Source: an endosymbiont of Escarpia spicata
Lineage (GTDB): Bacteria > Pseudomonadota > Gammaproteobacteria > Chromatiales > Chromatiaceae
Length of the DNA stretch: 64,000 nt
NCBI GenBank assembly: GCA_003349915.1
Contig: QFXE01000011.1
Span: forward strand, 31,523 to 95,522
Direction of reading: 5' to 3'
Part shown: piece after piece, positions 8,893 to 17,796 of the stretch
Position numbering within the stretch: the stretch's first letter is position 1
Layout of the letters: each line of letters opens with the position of its first letter
Program-made: the position numbers and the translations under genes
Notes under the pieces: model-generated
Databases searched by the model: none
What the model was told of the DNA's origin: nothing
Seen by the model: the letters and a program-made list of their open reading frames with translations, nothing else

Positions 8893-11080
8893 GCAGGGTG
8901 CCACTGGCCGCAGTGTAGTCACCAGGTGAAGCAGCAGTACCGTTTGCAGTGGCGTAGTCAACAGATACCGGACCATCAGAACCGCCGGTGCGGCTTACCG
9001 TCAGTGTGATACCACCCGCTGCGTTCTCCGCAACGCTCTCGGTTGCAGTACTCAGGGCCAGGGCGCCCGCACTACGCGGATCGTCATCGGTGATGGTGAC
9101 CGTGGTGCTGGTCTGGGCGCCAAGGGTGGCATCCACCACGTTACTCAGGGTCACGGTGAAATCTTCACTCGGTTCCCAAACGGTGTCGTTGGTCAGGGTC
9201 AGCGGGATCGTCTTGCTCAGTTCACCGTCAAGAAAGGTCAGCGTGCCGGTAGCCTGGGTGTAGTCACCCGGCTGCAGTGCACTGCCATCTGCTGTGGCGT
9301 AGTCAACCGTTACGGTGCCATCAGAACCGCCGGTGCGGCTTACTGTCAGTGTGATACCACCCGCTGCGTTCTCCGCAACGCTCTCGGTTGCAGTACTCAG
9401 GGCCAGGGCGCCCGCACTACGCGGATCGTCATCGGTGATGGTGACCGTGGTGCTGGCCTGGGCGCCAAGGGTGGCATCCACCACGTTACTCAGGGTCACG
9501 GTGAAATCTTCACTCGGTTCCCAAACGGTGTCGTTGGTCAGGGTCAGCGGGATCGTCTTGCTCAGTTCACCGTCAAGAAAGGTCAGCGTGCCGGTAGCCT
9601 GGGTGTAGTCACCCGGCTGTAATGCGCTGCCATCTGCTGTGGCGTAGTCAACCGTTACGGTGCCATCAGAACCGCCGGTGCGGCTTACTGTCAGTGTGAT
9701 ACCACCCGCTGCGTTCTCCGCAACGGTCTCGGTTGCAGTACTCAGGGCCAGGGCGCCCGCACTACGCGGATCGTCATCGGTGATGGTGACCGTAGTGCTG
9801 GTCTGGGCACCCAGGGTGGCATCCACCACGTTACTCAGGGTTACCGTGAAATCTTCACTCGGTTCCCAAACGGTGTCGTTGGTCAGGGTCAGCGGGATCG
9901 TCTTGCTCAGTTCACCATCGAGAAAGGTCAGGGTGCCACTGGCCGCAGTGTAGTCACCCGGTTGCAACGCGCTGCCGTCAGCCGTCGCATAATCCACGGT
10001 CACAGTTCCAAAGCTTCCACCGGTACGGCTTACCGTCAGCGTGATACCGCCGACTGCATTCTCCGCAACGCTCTCCGTTGCAGTACTCAATGCCAGAGTA
10101 CCCGGATTGGGTGGGGGTTCGTTGTCGGCGATATCTATGGAAGCGGTCGTCGTGGTGCCAAGTGTTGCACCTCCACCTGGGTTGGAGAGGTTAATCGTGA
10201 AACTCTCGCTGCCTTCGTAAACTAAATCGTCAAGCAGGTTTATGGTAATGACTTTGCTGTATTCGTTCTCGGCAAGCGTCAGAGCGCTATTGATGGCCTG
10301 ATAGTCATTCCCAGAGGTCGCCGTCCCATTTGATGTGGCATAGTCAACGGTTATCGCACCGAAACCACCCACCGTGCGGTTTACCGTTACGTTTACGGTG
10401 CCGTCATTTTCGTTAACTGCGTAGTTTGATGCACTCAAATCCAACGTGCCTGCAGGAAAGGTTCCCACAGGGGCACCGATAGATGCGGTGTCGGCAAAAA
10501 TAAGACGTATATCAGTGTTAGCGGGATCGTCTATAACCCGAACGTCGAGTGTTGTGAACCCGGCATCATCGATAAAACCCAGAAACTTCCAGGTCGTCAG
10601 CACTGTCGCCTCTTCACCGGTAAAACCGACTCCCCCACCGTTGGTAGTGAAGGTCACCTTACTGCCGTTCTGGCTGCCCTTGTACCAGGCACCAAAGCCA
10701 TGGAGGTTGTTGAGAGTCGTCGCAGTATCTGTCTTCAGGTAAAAACCGTCCGGATCCGTATGGCCGGTAGCAGTGCTATTTAAGGTGCGCAAAGCAGACC
10801 CGTCAAGGCCGCTGGTCGTTGTCATCAGGTAGGTGTTTGTGGTGCCGTTACTCTCCGCCCAAGTCAGACCGTTGGTAGTGAGACTTAGCACAGGAAAGGT
10901 TTCAGTCGCCAACCAGTCAGGACTATCGAAGCCTTCGTTGGCAACTTCGTAACCCAGGCTTGCCAGAGCCGCGAGGTACGCAGCTTCGTCGGTATAGGTG
11001 GTTACCGCTGCCCGGGCATTGGATGCACCAAGCAACAGAGCAGCGCCCAGCAGAGTGAAAATTATTCTTTGGCCAATCAC
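8893..11080 (-). CDS. Giant Calx-beta protein, N-terminal piece with signal peptide (repeats 1-5)
   Basis: N-terminus of a secreted giant of roughly 2,450 residues when the frameshifts are repaired. I chose the GTG at 11080: GAGGG lies 7 nt upstream and it yields a clean signal peptide (IGQRIIFTLLGAALLLGASN, then ARA). About 190 residues of a lectin/anchor-type domain follow (TYTDEAAYLAALASLGYEVA ... GFGAWYKGSQNGSKVTFTTN), as in choice-of-anchor proteins. Calx-beta repeats 1-4 are complete and repeat 5 is cut by a 1-nt deletion at about 8893. Repeats 2-5 are nearly identical at DNA level. Likely role: large calcium-dependent surface adhesin or matrix protein. Function is inferred from domain type only. 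Confidence 0.8.
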
Positions 11081-11444
11081 GATCAAACCCTCACGCTTTT
11101 CACCCCACCCTTCCGCAACTGTATCTGAACGGGGATGGACACATAGTATAAATTCATGCACCGCCGCAATTTGGTGCGCTTTTTACAGAGTCCCAACTGG
11201 CACTCTGCCGGTATCTTGTTATTTGTCCGGTGCCTTAATAACTTCCGGCGATCCGAAAAAAACTGCGCGGAGAAGAAGCAAAAGCTTCAACCCCGCCGTA
11301 CAGTCAATGACAACACTCTTTTATTAAAAAGATTTATTTGTTGCCCATTCCATTTGCGCATGCTTGTATCGCATGCTTACTCGCGCCTCCCATTGGCGTC
11401 GCTATTCCTTAATCTCTTTACAACACATTTACAGGGAACGTAAA
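11081..11444. other. Intergenic region upstream of the giant Calx-beta gene
   Basis: 364 bp between the single-span membrane protein gene (stop at 11445) and the GTG of the giant gene. It contains a 9-bp direct repeat cgcatgctt at 11357-11365 and 11370-11378, 13 bp apart, which could be an operator. I see no convincing -10/-35 pair or terminator. Confidence 0.4.
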
Positions 11445-12110
11445 TCAATTGACGCTAACTCCATCAGCGCGAAAGTCACCAATCACGATCGCTACCGTCT
11501 CGCCAGATTTAACATGGCGATCAGGATTGCCGAACATGATGTAGTAGTTGCGATCAGGCTTGATATTCTTACCGCGGTTGGTTGGACGGAATGCCCCGAC
11601 TTTTGCCGCCATCGGAACCGGCAGCTTGATATTGGTACGGTCGGTGATGATATGAGGCTTGATACGATGATCGAAAAGTTGAAGTGACTTCTCCGAATCC
11701 AACACACGGAAACGGAAATCCATCATGTATCCTCCCGCACTCAGGTTGAGGCTGATAAGACGAACTCCCCAGCGCTCCTCCAGCATTTTAGACTGCTTTT
11801 CATCAATGATCTGTGGTTGTACAACTACCGGCGCAACAGGTGGCTTCCAGTCAATTTTCCTCTCCTTTTTCACCACCGTATTGTTATTTGCCTTCACCAC
11901 TCCGGCACTGTCCATCTGTTGTCCGGAGGACAAAGTGCCGGCTTCAGCCAAACCGGGAAGGTTGTATAGAAGAACCAAGACAAATATGACCAGAGCCAGA
12001 ACCATAAGAATCAACGCAGCAGATCCGCCATCATCCTTAAATTCATTCGACTTCTGGGATTCTGCCGATATGGAAGATTGTGACATTTCCGACTCCTCTT
12101 TCTTACTCAT
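11445..12110 (-). CDS. Uncharacterised single-span inner-membrane protein with periplasmic domain
   Basis: 221 residues. A Ser/Glu-rich cytoplasmic N-terminus (MSKKEESEMSQSSISAESQ) precedes one strong transmembrane helix (ALILMVLALVIFVLVLLYNL), then a linker and a conserved-looking beta-rich domain (WGVRLISLNLSAGGYMMDFR; IKPHIITDRTNIKLPVPMAA; GKNIKPDRNYYIMFGN). I recognise no named family. It lies between the cupredoxin/Ig gene and the Calx-beta giant on the same strand, so it probably serves the same exported system, perhaps as a membrane tether or assembly factor (inference). The ATG at 12110 is chosen over an in-frame ATG 14 codons upstream because that extension has no signal character and would run toward the GC hairpin. 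Confidence 0.65.
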   Translation of the reverse strand: MSKKEESEMSQSSISAESQKSNEFKDDGGSAALILMVLALVIFVLVLLYNLPGLAEAGTLSSGQQMDSAGVVKANNNTVVKKERKIDWKPPVAPVVVQPQIIDEKQSKMLEERWGVRLISLNLSAGGYMMDFRFRVLDSEKSLQLFDHRIKPHIITDRTNIKLPVPMAAKVGAFRPTNRGKNIKPDRNYYIMFGNPDRHVKSGETVAIVIGDFRADGVSVN

Positions 12111-12170
12111 GATAAACATCTCATGGATTGATTGGACTATTGTTCCAGCCATAGTTGCAGGTTATACCCG

Positions 12171-12190
12171 CCCCCGCCTTGCGGCGGGGG
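12171..12190. other. GC-rich hairpin between two co-directional genes
   Basis: CCCCCGCC - TTGC - GGCGGGGG, a perfect 8-bp stem with a 4-nt loop, lies between the stop of the cupredoxin/Ig gene and the membrane-protein gene. No T-run follows on the minus strand, so an mRNA-stability or partial-termination role is more likely than a full terminator. Confidence 0.6.
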
Positions 12191-12199
12191 CATGCTCCT

Positions 12200-14890
12200 T
12201 TAGAGTGGGAAGAAGACCGGATAACCGATATGAACGGCATTTTCGGTTCCCGCCCCAAGCACCTTCAAGGTAACGGTATCACCAGGACTGGCTAACAGGG
12301 TGGTATTGTTGACGCTGATGTTGAACTTACCGTCTCCGCCAACCACTGCGGTTCCGATCAGTGCTCCGCCAGGACCATTCAGTCTGGCCTCGGCTGTTTT
12401 GCCTACATGAGCAGGAATCGTCGCGCCTTTAACCCTCCAGCGATCCAATCCGGCACCACCACGTTGGAGGTAATTCGCCTTCCGGGTCGCTACCTCGCGA
12501 ATGATAGTGGCATTGGCGACGTTGCTGTCGGCCGCACCATCGTTCACATGATAGGTGAAGGTGGCAAAGGTACCGATTCTGGCGTTGCCTTGAATGATCT
12601 GATAATCGAATGAGCCATCATCTATCAGATTCAACACGGACCCGCGATTGGGCAGTGTATCAAGCACTGGTGTGATGCCTGGATTTGGCAGCGAGTCCAC
12701 ATCTTGTGCATTGGACTCAAGGCCGTTGGCAGCAGTGATTCCATAGGTACGTGCTATCACGCTCTCAGCATCAGCGACAAATGAAGTCATCTCAGTCAGG
12801 TAGATAGTGACGTCACCAGCAACCGGTGCATCGTTGATCGAGTTGACAGTAATGTCCACGGTTACCGGACCAGTGACGTTACCTATGGCATCCACCACTT
12901 CGTACTGGAAGGAGTCAGCACCGAAGAAGTCCACATCTGGTTCATAATGGAATGAACCATTTGCATTGAGGATGAAGGTACCGGGACGTCCATTGACGGG
13001 GCCAGCCCCTGCTACCAGTTGCGCGGTCAAAGCATCTCCATCGGCATCGGTATCGTTGGCGAGTACGCCTGGTGCTGCCACATTGAGGATTGCATCCTCG
13101 TCGATGCTATAGGCGTCGTTCGTTCCAACAGGCGGACTATTGGGTGGCACCGGCAGAACTGTGACAGTGACCGTACCGGGTACTACGTTTCCGTTGCCGT
13201 CATCCACGTCGTAAGTAAAACTGTCGCTGCCGCCAACAAAGCCGGCTTGCGCAGTATAGGTTACAGTCGTGTTGTCGGTCGACGTGGTTGCCTGACCGGA
13301 TGTCGGTACGGAAACGGCAGCTACGCTGAGCACATCTCCATCTACATCAGTGTCATTTGCCAGGACGTCGATGATCAGCGGAGTACCCATGACAGCGGTA
13401 ACATTCTCACCAGTGACTGCCGGTGCGGCATTGGGTGGGAGTACATCCACCGAAACCTGTACGCCGGCAACAATATTGAGGCCGTCAGTCACGGTGTAGG
13501 TAAAACCATCCGGACCTATATAACCAGGACCTGGCGTATATTCAACAGCCGAATTAGGCACCGTTGCGCTTCCAAACGTGCTGGAGACGATCGCGACCGA
13601 ACCATTGCTTGGCGGAGAAACTCCGAGAATACTCAGGGCATCCCCATCTGGATCGATATCGTTGTCCAGCACCGTAATTACCACCGGAACATCGACAGTC
13701 GTGGAGGCCGAACCGGCATTTGCAGTCGGCGGATTATTCACCGCCGGACCGCTCACCGCTAGGAAACGCAGCATGCCACCAAGACCGTCACCTACGGTCG
13801 CATCAGCTGGATCACTGGGATTGGTCATGTAACCGTTGCCGTCATAGACGGCGTAACGTCCAGCACCGGGGGTGATAATGGCGTCCTTTGTCTTGAGTGG
13901 CGGCACCTGCACTGAGTATTGCTCGCGGGGAGCGTAACCGGGTGTGCCGGTTGCCACATCCTGGTAGTTGTACTGCAGGCCATCCTCCGCATGGATGGTT
14001 GCATGGAGACCCTGCAGGGTCGGCACGTGAGTCTCAGCGGCCGCACTCAACATGCGTAGCAGTATTCGATCACCTTCAAAGCCGGCAGCTATATCCGGCG
14101 TCACGCCACTCTCGTAGGGTTCACCGTTGATGAGAAACCAGCGTGGATGATAAGCGATCGATGTCAGATGAGTCCCGGCAGTGACGGCGGCATTGTGCTC
14201 TGGATCGATATCACTATAGAAGAGCATCACCTCATTATCATAAGCAACACCGTCATGAGCTTCTCCCAACGGAGTATCACGGGTCATCGCACCGTAAAGC
14301 CCCATGTAGACCTGCTCTTGAGGATGGGTGCCGCTGTGATAGATGTAGGTGCCGGTGCGGGCAATGGCGGTGGCGGTGGCGCCGCTCCAGGAATAGAGCT
14401 GTTTGCCACCTGCGGCCCCGGCTTCCAGACCGAATGAGCGCACCCGTTTGGTCAGGTTACCCGCTCTTCCACCCGTGGTGTTATCGTTCCAGGTCGGCCC
14501 CATGCCTCCAGTGGAGACCGGCAGTCTCTGTCCCTGGATCATAAGGGATGTCGGATCCGGCAGACCATTGGAGAGATGGATATTCAGGGTACTGTCGGCA
14601 GCAGGGAGATCAATTCTCCTGTTAGCCGACGTCGGGTCGTTGGAAGGATCCGCCAAGCCATTCACGCATGCCAGGCGATCCACGTCAAAGGTTTCATTGT
14701 AGCAGAGACCACCTGGATCAGCGGTATAGCCCCACACTGTAATAGGCGTTGTCTCACCCGGCATTGTCCTTGTATAGACCTTGGCTGCCAGGTAGACATC
14801 CAGTGCGTAGACATTCCCAGTGGCGAGGACCATGGCACTGGCCAGAGCCCCCATCTTGAAATACGTCTTCATTTTTATTGACCTTTTCAT
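12200..14890 (-). CDS. Cupredoxin/multicopper-oxidase-like protein fused to Ig/cadherin-like repeats
   Basis: 896-residue secreted protein. The signal peptide is MKTYFKMGALASAMVLATG to YALDV; the ATG at 14890 has GGAGGG 7 nt upstream. Residues ~30-380 resemble a multicopper oxidase: GTYIYHSGTHPQEQVYMGLY is the usual copper-loop region, but it reads YHSG rather than YHCH, so the type 1 cysteine is absent. From ~385 to ~800 come repeats typical of Ig-like/VCBS/cadherin tandem domains (VLDNDIDPDGDALSILGV; VLANDTDVDGDVLSV; VLANDTDADGDALTA). A small beta domain closes the protein. It starts 15 nt after the stop of the preceding oxidase gene, so it is operonic. Likely a surface-displayed partner of the two oxidases rather than an autonomous oxidase. 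Confidence 0.75.
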   Translation of the reverse strand: MKRSIKMKTYFKMGALASAMVLATGNVYALDVYLAAKVYTRTMPGETTPITVWGYTADPGGLCYNETFDVDRLACVNGLADPSNDPTSANRRIDLPAADSTLNIHLSNGLPDPTSLMIQGQRLPVSTGGMGPTWNDNTTGGRAGNLTKRVRSFGLEAGAAGGKQLYSWSGATATAIARTGTYIYHSGTHPQEQVYMGLYGAMTRDTPLGEAHDGVAYDNEVMLFYSDIDPEHNAAVTAGTHLTSIAYHPRWFLINGEPYESGVTPDIAAGFEGDRILLRMLSAAAETHVPTLQGLHATIHAEDGLQYNYQDVATGTPGYAPREQYSVQVPPLKTKDAIITPGAGRYAVYDGNGYMTNPSDPADATVGDGLGGMLRFLAVSGPAVNNPPTANAGSASTTVDVPVVITVLDNDIDPDGDALSILGVSPPSNGSVAIVSSTFGSATVPNSAVEYTPGPGYIGPDGFTYTVTDGLNIVAGVQVSVDVLPPNAAPAVTGENVTAVMGTPLIIDVLANDTDVDGDVLSVAAVSVPTSGQATTSTDNTTVTYTAQAGFVGGSDSFTYDVDDGNGNVVPGTVTVTVLPVPPNSPPVGTNDAYSIDEDAILNVAAPGVLANDTDADGDALTAQLVAGAGPVNGRPGTFILNANGSFHYEPDVDFFGADSFQYEVVDAIGNVTGPVTVDITVNSINDAPVAGDVTIYLTEMTSFVADAESVIARTYGITAANGLESNAQDVDSLPNPGITPVLDTLPNRGSVLNLIDDGSFDYQIIQGNARIGTFATFTYHVNDGAADSNVANATIIREVATRKANYLQRGGAGLDRWRVKGATIPAHVGKTAEARLNGPGGALIGTAVVGGDGKFNISVNNTTLLASPGDTVTLKVLGAGTENAVHIGYPVFFPL

Positions 14891-14905
14891 TGTTATCCCT
14901 CCCCA

Positions 14906-16333
14906 TCACTGGATCGGCACGTAAGGCGGTACGACCACCATCGTGCTCAGGCTGCCACCAGGAAAAATATCCCAGGTTGTCAACTCCTTCTCGGCATGTG
15001 AGTGCCAAACCAGAAAGTAGCCACCAAAGGGATTGAGACCACCCTCACCCGGAGGCAAGTCACCGGTATCACCGAGGAATGGGCTACCGCTCCACCAACC
15101 GCCCAAGGTCAGATCCTGTACGCCAGGAAGCGATACCGGGATATCCTTGCCGTGATCAGCGCAATACTCGTGATTGACATCGTCGAAGCCATCGAGAGGA
15201 CTGACATCAATACAGATGTTGTCGTGGCAAGCCGCACCAGTGGTGTCATCCAGCATGTTGTGATCGTTGTCAGTACACGCAGTGTTGACCGGGCCGTAGA
15301 TATCCCAGTTGAGATCCTTGCCTGTCCAGGTCCAGATCATATCAACGGTCTGTTTCGGCGCGGAATTGAGGGTGTTATCAGAGCGCCCCAGATCCGGTGT
15401 TACACCACCATCCGAAGACAGCAGTCGTCCATCTCTGGCGATGAAACGCAGATTCTCACCATGGAAGTGGAACGGATGGCTGTCGTGCCCCGTATTGACC
15501 GCACGCACCAGCACTCTGTCGCCTGCATGGGAGAGGGACAATGACTGGTAGGGCTGGTGAGGGAAGAGTGGATTGTAGTCACCCTGGAACAGATCAGGAA
15601 AGACCCGGCCATTGACGAACCAGATCGCGGCGTGCCGGTCAGAGCTTGTGAAGTGGTTGTAGTGACCCCGCTCCATCTGCACATGGACGTCAGGGTCCAT
15701 CTCGCTCAGCAGGTAAAGAAACTCCTGCTCATACTCTGTCGTGGCGCCATAAGCGATCCGGTTGCCGGCAGAATCGAAACCAGTCGGCCGGACGATCAAC
15801 GCACCCACCAGGCCCATCTCAGAGTGCAGGCCGGGACTGACACCGCCCATACTATGATAGAGATAGGTGCCGGCTTGGTTTGCCGTGAAGGTATAGGCGA
15901 CCGTATCATTGAGCCCGGCCTGACGGGTCACCAATCCTGGGGTACCACCCACCGCATTGGCTTTGTGCCCGGCAATCACCATTGAAACCGGCTCCGGAAC
16001 ACCAAAGTTGGTCACATTGATAGTGATGGTGTCGCCCTCATTTACAATCAAGGTCGGCGCCGGATATTGTGGCAGGCTGTAGCCGTTCCCCTCCGGGTGG
16101 CTGGCATTGGCCCCTCCATTCATGTCTCCGAAGCCCCACATATGCATGCTGGAGCCATCCGGCAGATTCATGTTGAAGGGAAAGGCATAGAGATTGAAGG
16201 TAGTCCCCCCCTGAGGTTTGATTCCCCGAATGTCGTGACCAGCCGCCATGGATTGGGACACGATCGTCGTCATCGCCATACCCAGCAGTAGCATGCTGAG
16301 CAGGCGGACGGTTTTTTGTCTTATCTTTATCAT
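14906..16333 (-). CDS. Multicopper-oxidase-family protein lacking the canonical type 1 cysteine
   Basis: 475 residues with a signal peptide (LLSMLLLGMAMTTIVSQSMA). Copper-binding loops are visible: GTYLYHSMGGVSPGLHSEMG (loop 2 position), HPFHFHGENL (loop 3), and VWHSHAEKELTTWDIFPGG at the position of the usual HCHxxxH loop 4, where Ser replaces Cys. Loss of the type 1 Cys predicts that a blue copper site cannot form, so electron transfer may need a partner or the protein may be structural. An insert with four Cys (TACTDNDHN ... GAACHDNICIDVS) resembles a small metal-binding segment. AAAGGAG lies 9 nt before the ATG. The gene is flanked on the same strand by the other two oxidase-like genes with 15- and 36-nt gaps. 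Confidence 0.8.
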   Translation of the reverse strand: MIKIRQKTVRLLSMLLLGMAMTTIVSQSMAAGHDIRGIKPQGGTTFNLYAFPFNMNLPDGSSMHMWGFGDMNGGANASHPEGNGYSLPQYPAPTLIVNEGDTITINVTNFGVPEPVSMVIAGHKANAVGGTPGLVTRQAGLNDTVAYTFTANQAGTYLYHSMGGVSPGLHSEMGLVGALIVRPTGFDSAGNRIAYGATTEYEQEFLYLLSEMDPDVHVQMERGHYNHFTSSDRHAAIWFVNGRVFPDLFQGDYNPLFPHQPYQSLSLSHAGDRVLVRAVNTGHDSHPFHFHGENLRFIARDGRLLSSDGGVTPDLGRSDNTLNSAPKQTVDMIWTWTGKDLNWDIYGPVNTACTDNDHNMLDDTTGAACHDNICIDVSPLDGFDDVNHEYCADHGKDIPVSLPGVQDLTLGGWWSGSPFLGDTGDLPPGEGGLNPFGGYFLVWHSHAEKELTTWDIFPGGSLSTMVVVPPYVPIQ

Positions 16334-16369
16334 TTTGCTTATCTCCTTTGATCGTCTTCCGGCTTGACG

Positions 16370-17701
16370 CTATTGCACGACAATCTCAGTCATCATTCCG
16401 CCGTCCAACTGCGTCAGATTGCTCATCTGATGCAGTTCTGTGGTATGCAGAAAGTAGGTGCCCGGTGCTACGCCAGTGGTATCGACCAACACATCATGAG
16501 TCTCACCACCACCAAAATTGACCGAGGCAACCTCACGGTAGAGGTTCTTATCTCCCGCTGCGTTACGCATATGCCGCGCACCGGTACCGACAATCTTCAT
16601 TGTCAATCCGGGTGCGGTCAGGGTATAGAAGCGGTCGAGACCCACATTAGAGAGCCGTAGCAGCAGAGTCTGGCCAGCGGTTACGGTCGCGTTGGAGTCC
16701 AACAACTGGGTTGGGGTATCGTTATTGAGTGTCTCACCCGGATTGCCGGTAACCTTACCCGCAGGATGAATCTCACCATCCGCACCGACTATCGAGGCCC
16801 AGTTATCCTCTGGAGGCGGCATGATCCCAGGATTAATCGTATCGGGATAACCGCGGCCGTTGATCTGCGGATAGTCGCCTTTGAGCGCTGCAAAAGGCAG
16901 CGGCTGAACAAAGAGACTGGCATCGTGGAACTCGCTGTCGAAGGCGGACACCTGGAGCGGCTGTTCAACGTCCCAGGCGGTAGTACCATCTCCATCATTG
17001 TATGTATAACCCGTGGGCGCACCCGGATCGGTACCGCCCTTGCGCGTGGCCACTGAGCAGTTGCCATTGGGCACACCCAGGGCATCCACACAACCCGTCA
17101 CATCCTGAAGAGGGTGGACATAGAGGTTGGCCAACATGCCCATCTCCATGTGCTCGGTCGCCTCCACATGGCAGTGATAGATATAGGTGCCAGGCTCCAC
17201 CACGTTATAGTAGTAGGTCAGCGTGGCGCCCATATTGATGGAGATCGAGACCTCCGGCACCCCGTCGAACACTGCCGAGGCATTGGGAAAACCATGGAAG
17301 TGGATGGTATGGGGATCAAACAGGTCGGGACGAATCACCGTGCCGACATTGGTCAATGAGAGATAGAACTCGTCATTCTGCTCAAGTTCGACGGTGGGGC
17401 CTGGCCACTCCGCATCAAGGATACCTTCCTTGATCACTTCCGATGCCAGGGTACCGGTCTGATCTCCATAACCGAAGATATAAAGAGGATTGTCATCCGA
17501 CATTACGGCAAAGCTGTCACCGGCGATCAGATGCATACACTTGGTGTTCGCTGCAGGTTGGACCTCCTCCTCGTCCCATACCGCGTTTCCATTATCGTCT
17601 CCAGGGCACTGCACGAAGACCGCTGCGTTAACTGTTCCCACGCCACCTGACAAAACCAACAATAGGGCCGCGGGCAGCAATTTTATTTTGAAGATTTTCA
17701 T
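16370..17701 (-). CDS. Multicopper oxidase (exported)
   Basis: 443 residues. Signal peptide MKIFKIKLLPAALLLVLSGG to VNAAV; AAGGAG is 9 nt upstream of the ATG. The copper ligands look complete for an active cupredoxin pair: HTIHFHGFPNAS (HxHG) and GTYIYHCHVEATEHMEMGM (HCH...H...M, type 1 site with Cys and axial Met). The C-terminal half has FLHTTELHQMSNL. Multicopper oxidases couple oxidation of a metal ion, phenol or other donor to O2 reduction. Of the three neighbouring oxidase-like proteins only this one keeps the canonical type 1 motif. The substrate cannot be read from sequence; metal oxidation is one option given the cytochrome and matrix-protein neighbours. Confidence 0.85.
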   Translation of the reverse strand: MKIFKIKLLPAALLLVLSGGVGTVNAAVFVQCPGDDNGNAVWDEEEVQPAANTKCMHLIAGDSFAVMSDDNPLYIFGYGDQTGTLASEVIKEGILDAEWPGPTVELEQNDEFYLSLTNVGTVIRPDLFDPHTIHFHGFPNASAVFDGVPEVSISINMGATLTYYYNVVEPGTYIYHCHVEATEHMEMGMLANLYVHPLQDVTGCVDALGVPNGNCSVATRKGGTDPGAPTGYTYNDGDGTTAWDVEQPLQVSAFDSEFHDASLFVQPLPFAALKGDYPQINGRGYPDTINPGIMPPPEDNWASIVGADGEIHPAGKVTGNPGETLNNDTPTQLLDSNATVTAGQTLLLRLSNVGLDRFYTLTAPGLTMKIVGTGARHMRNAAGDKNLYREVASVNFGGGETHDVLVDTTGVAPGTYFLHTTELHQMSNLTQLDGGMMTEIVVQ

Positions 17702-17759
17702 CGGCGTTACTCCTTATGAATATGTAACTGCCATTGTTATTTCGAATTGCTTTCACGTA

Positions 17760-17787
17760 TCCGTGACCCTCATGCGAGGGCCACGGA
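17760..17787. other. Hairpin in the gap upstream of the multicopper oxidase gene
   Basis: TCCGTG (17760-17765) pairs with CACGGA (17782-17787). After one mismatch CCCTC pairs with GAGGG around an ATGC loop. It sits between the stop of the beta-helix protein gene (17797) and the oxidase start (17701). There is no T-run, so transcript processing or stabilisation, or attenuation, is possible. Confidence 0.55.
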
Positions 17788-17796
17788 AGCGCTTAA

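Larger units (their letters stand above)
5310..10450 (-). repeat. Array of 15 Calx-beta-encoding tandem repeats, ~345 bp each
   Basis: Fifteen consecutive units of about 342-345 bp can be counted from the recurring minus-strand peptides AGTLALS, WEPSE and VTITDDD. Units between about 8700 and 10,000 are almost identical, while outer units diverge. Such arrays expand, contract and convert, and are easily mis-assembled. Two of the gene's three frameshifts lie inside the array. Confidence 0.9.

Noticed and set aside
5295..10225. Long series of similar plus-strand reading frames of ~95 codons
   Set aside because: They are the antisense of the Calx-beta repeats. Their regular spacing follows the 345-bp repeat and they lack ribosome-binding sites.
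5310..10450. Possible CRISPR-like array because of regular repeats
   Set aside because: Units are ~345 bp, contiguous and coding, with no short repeat/unique spacer alternation and no cas genes.
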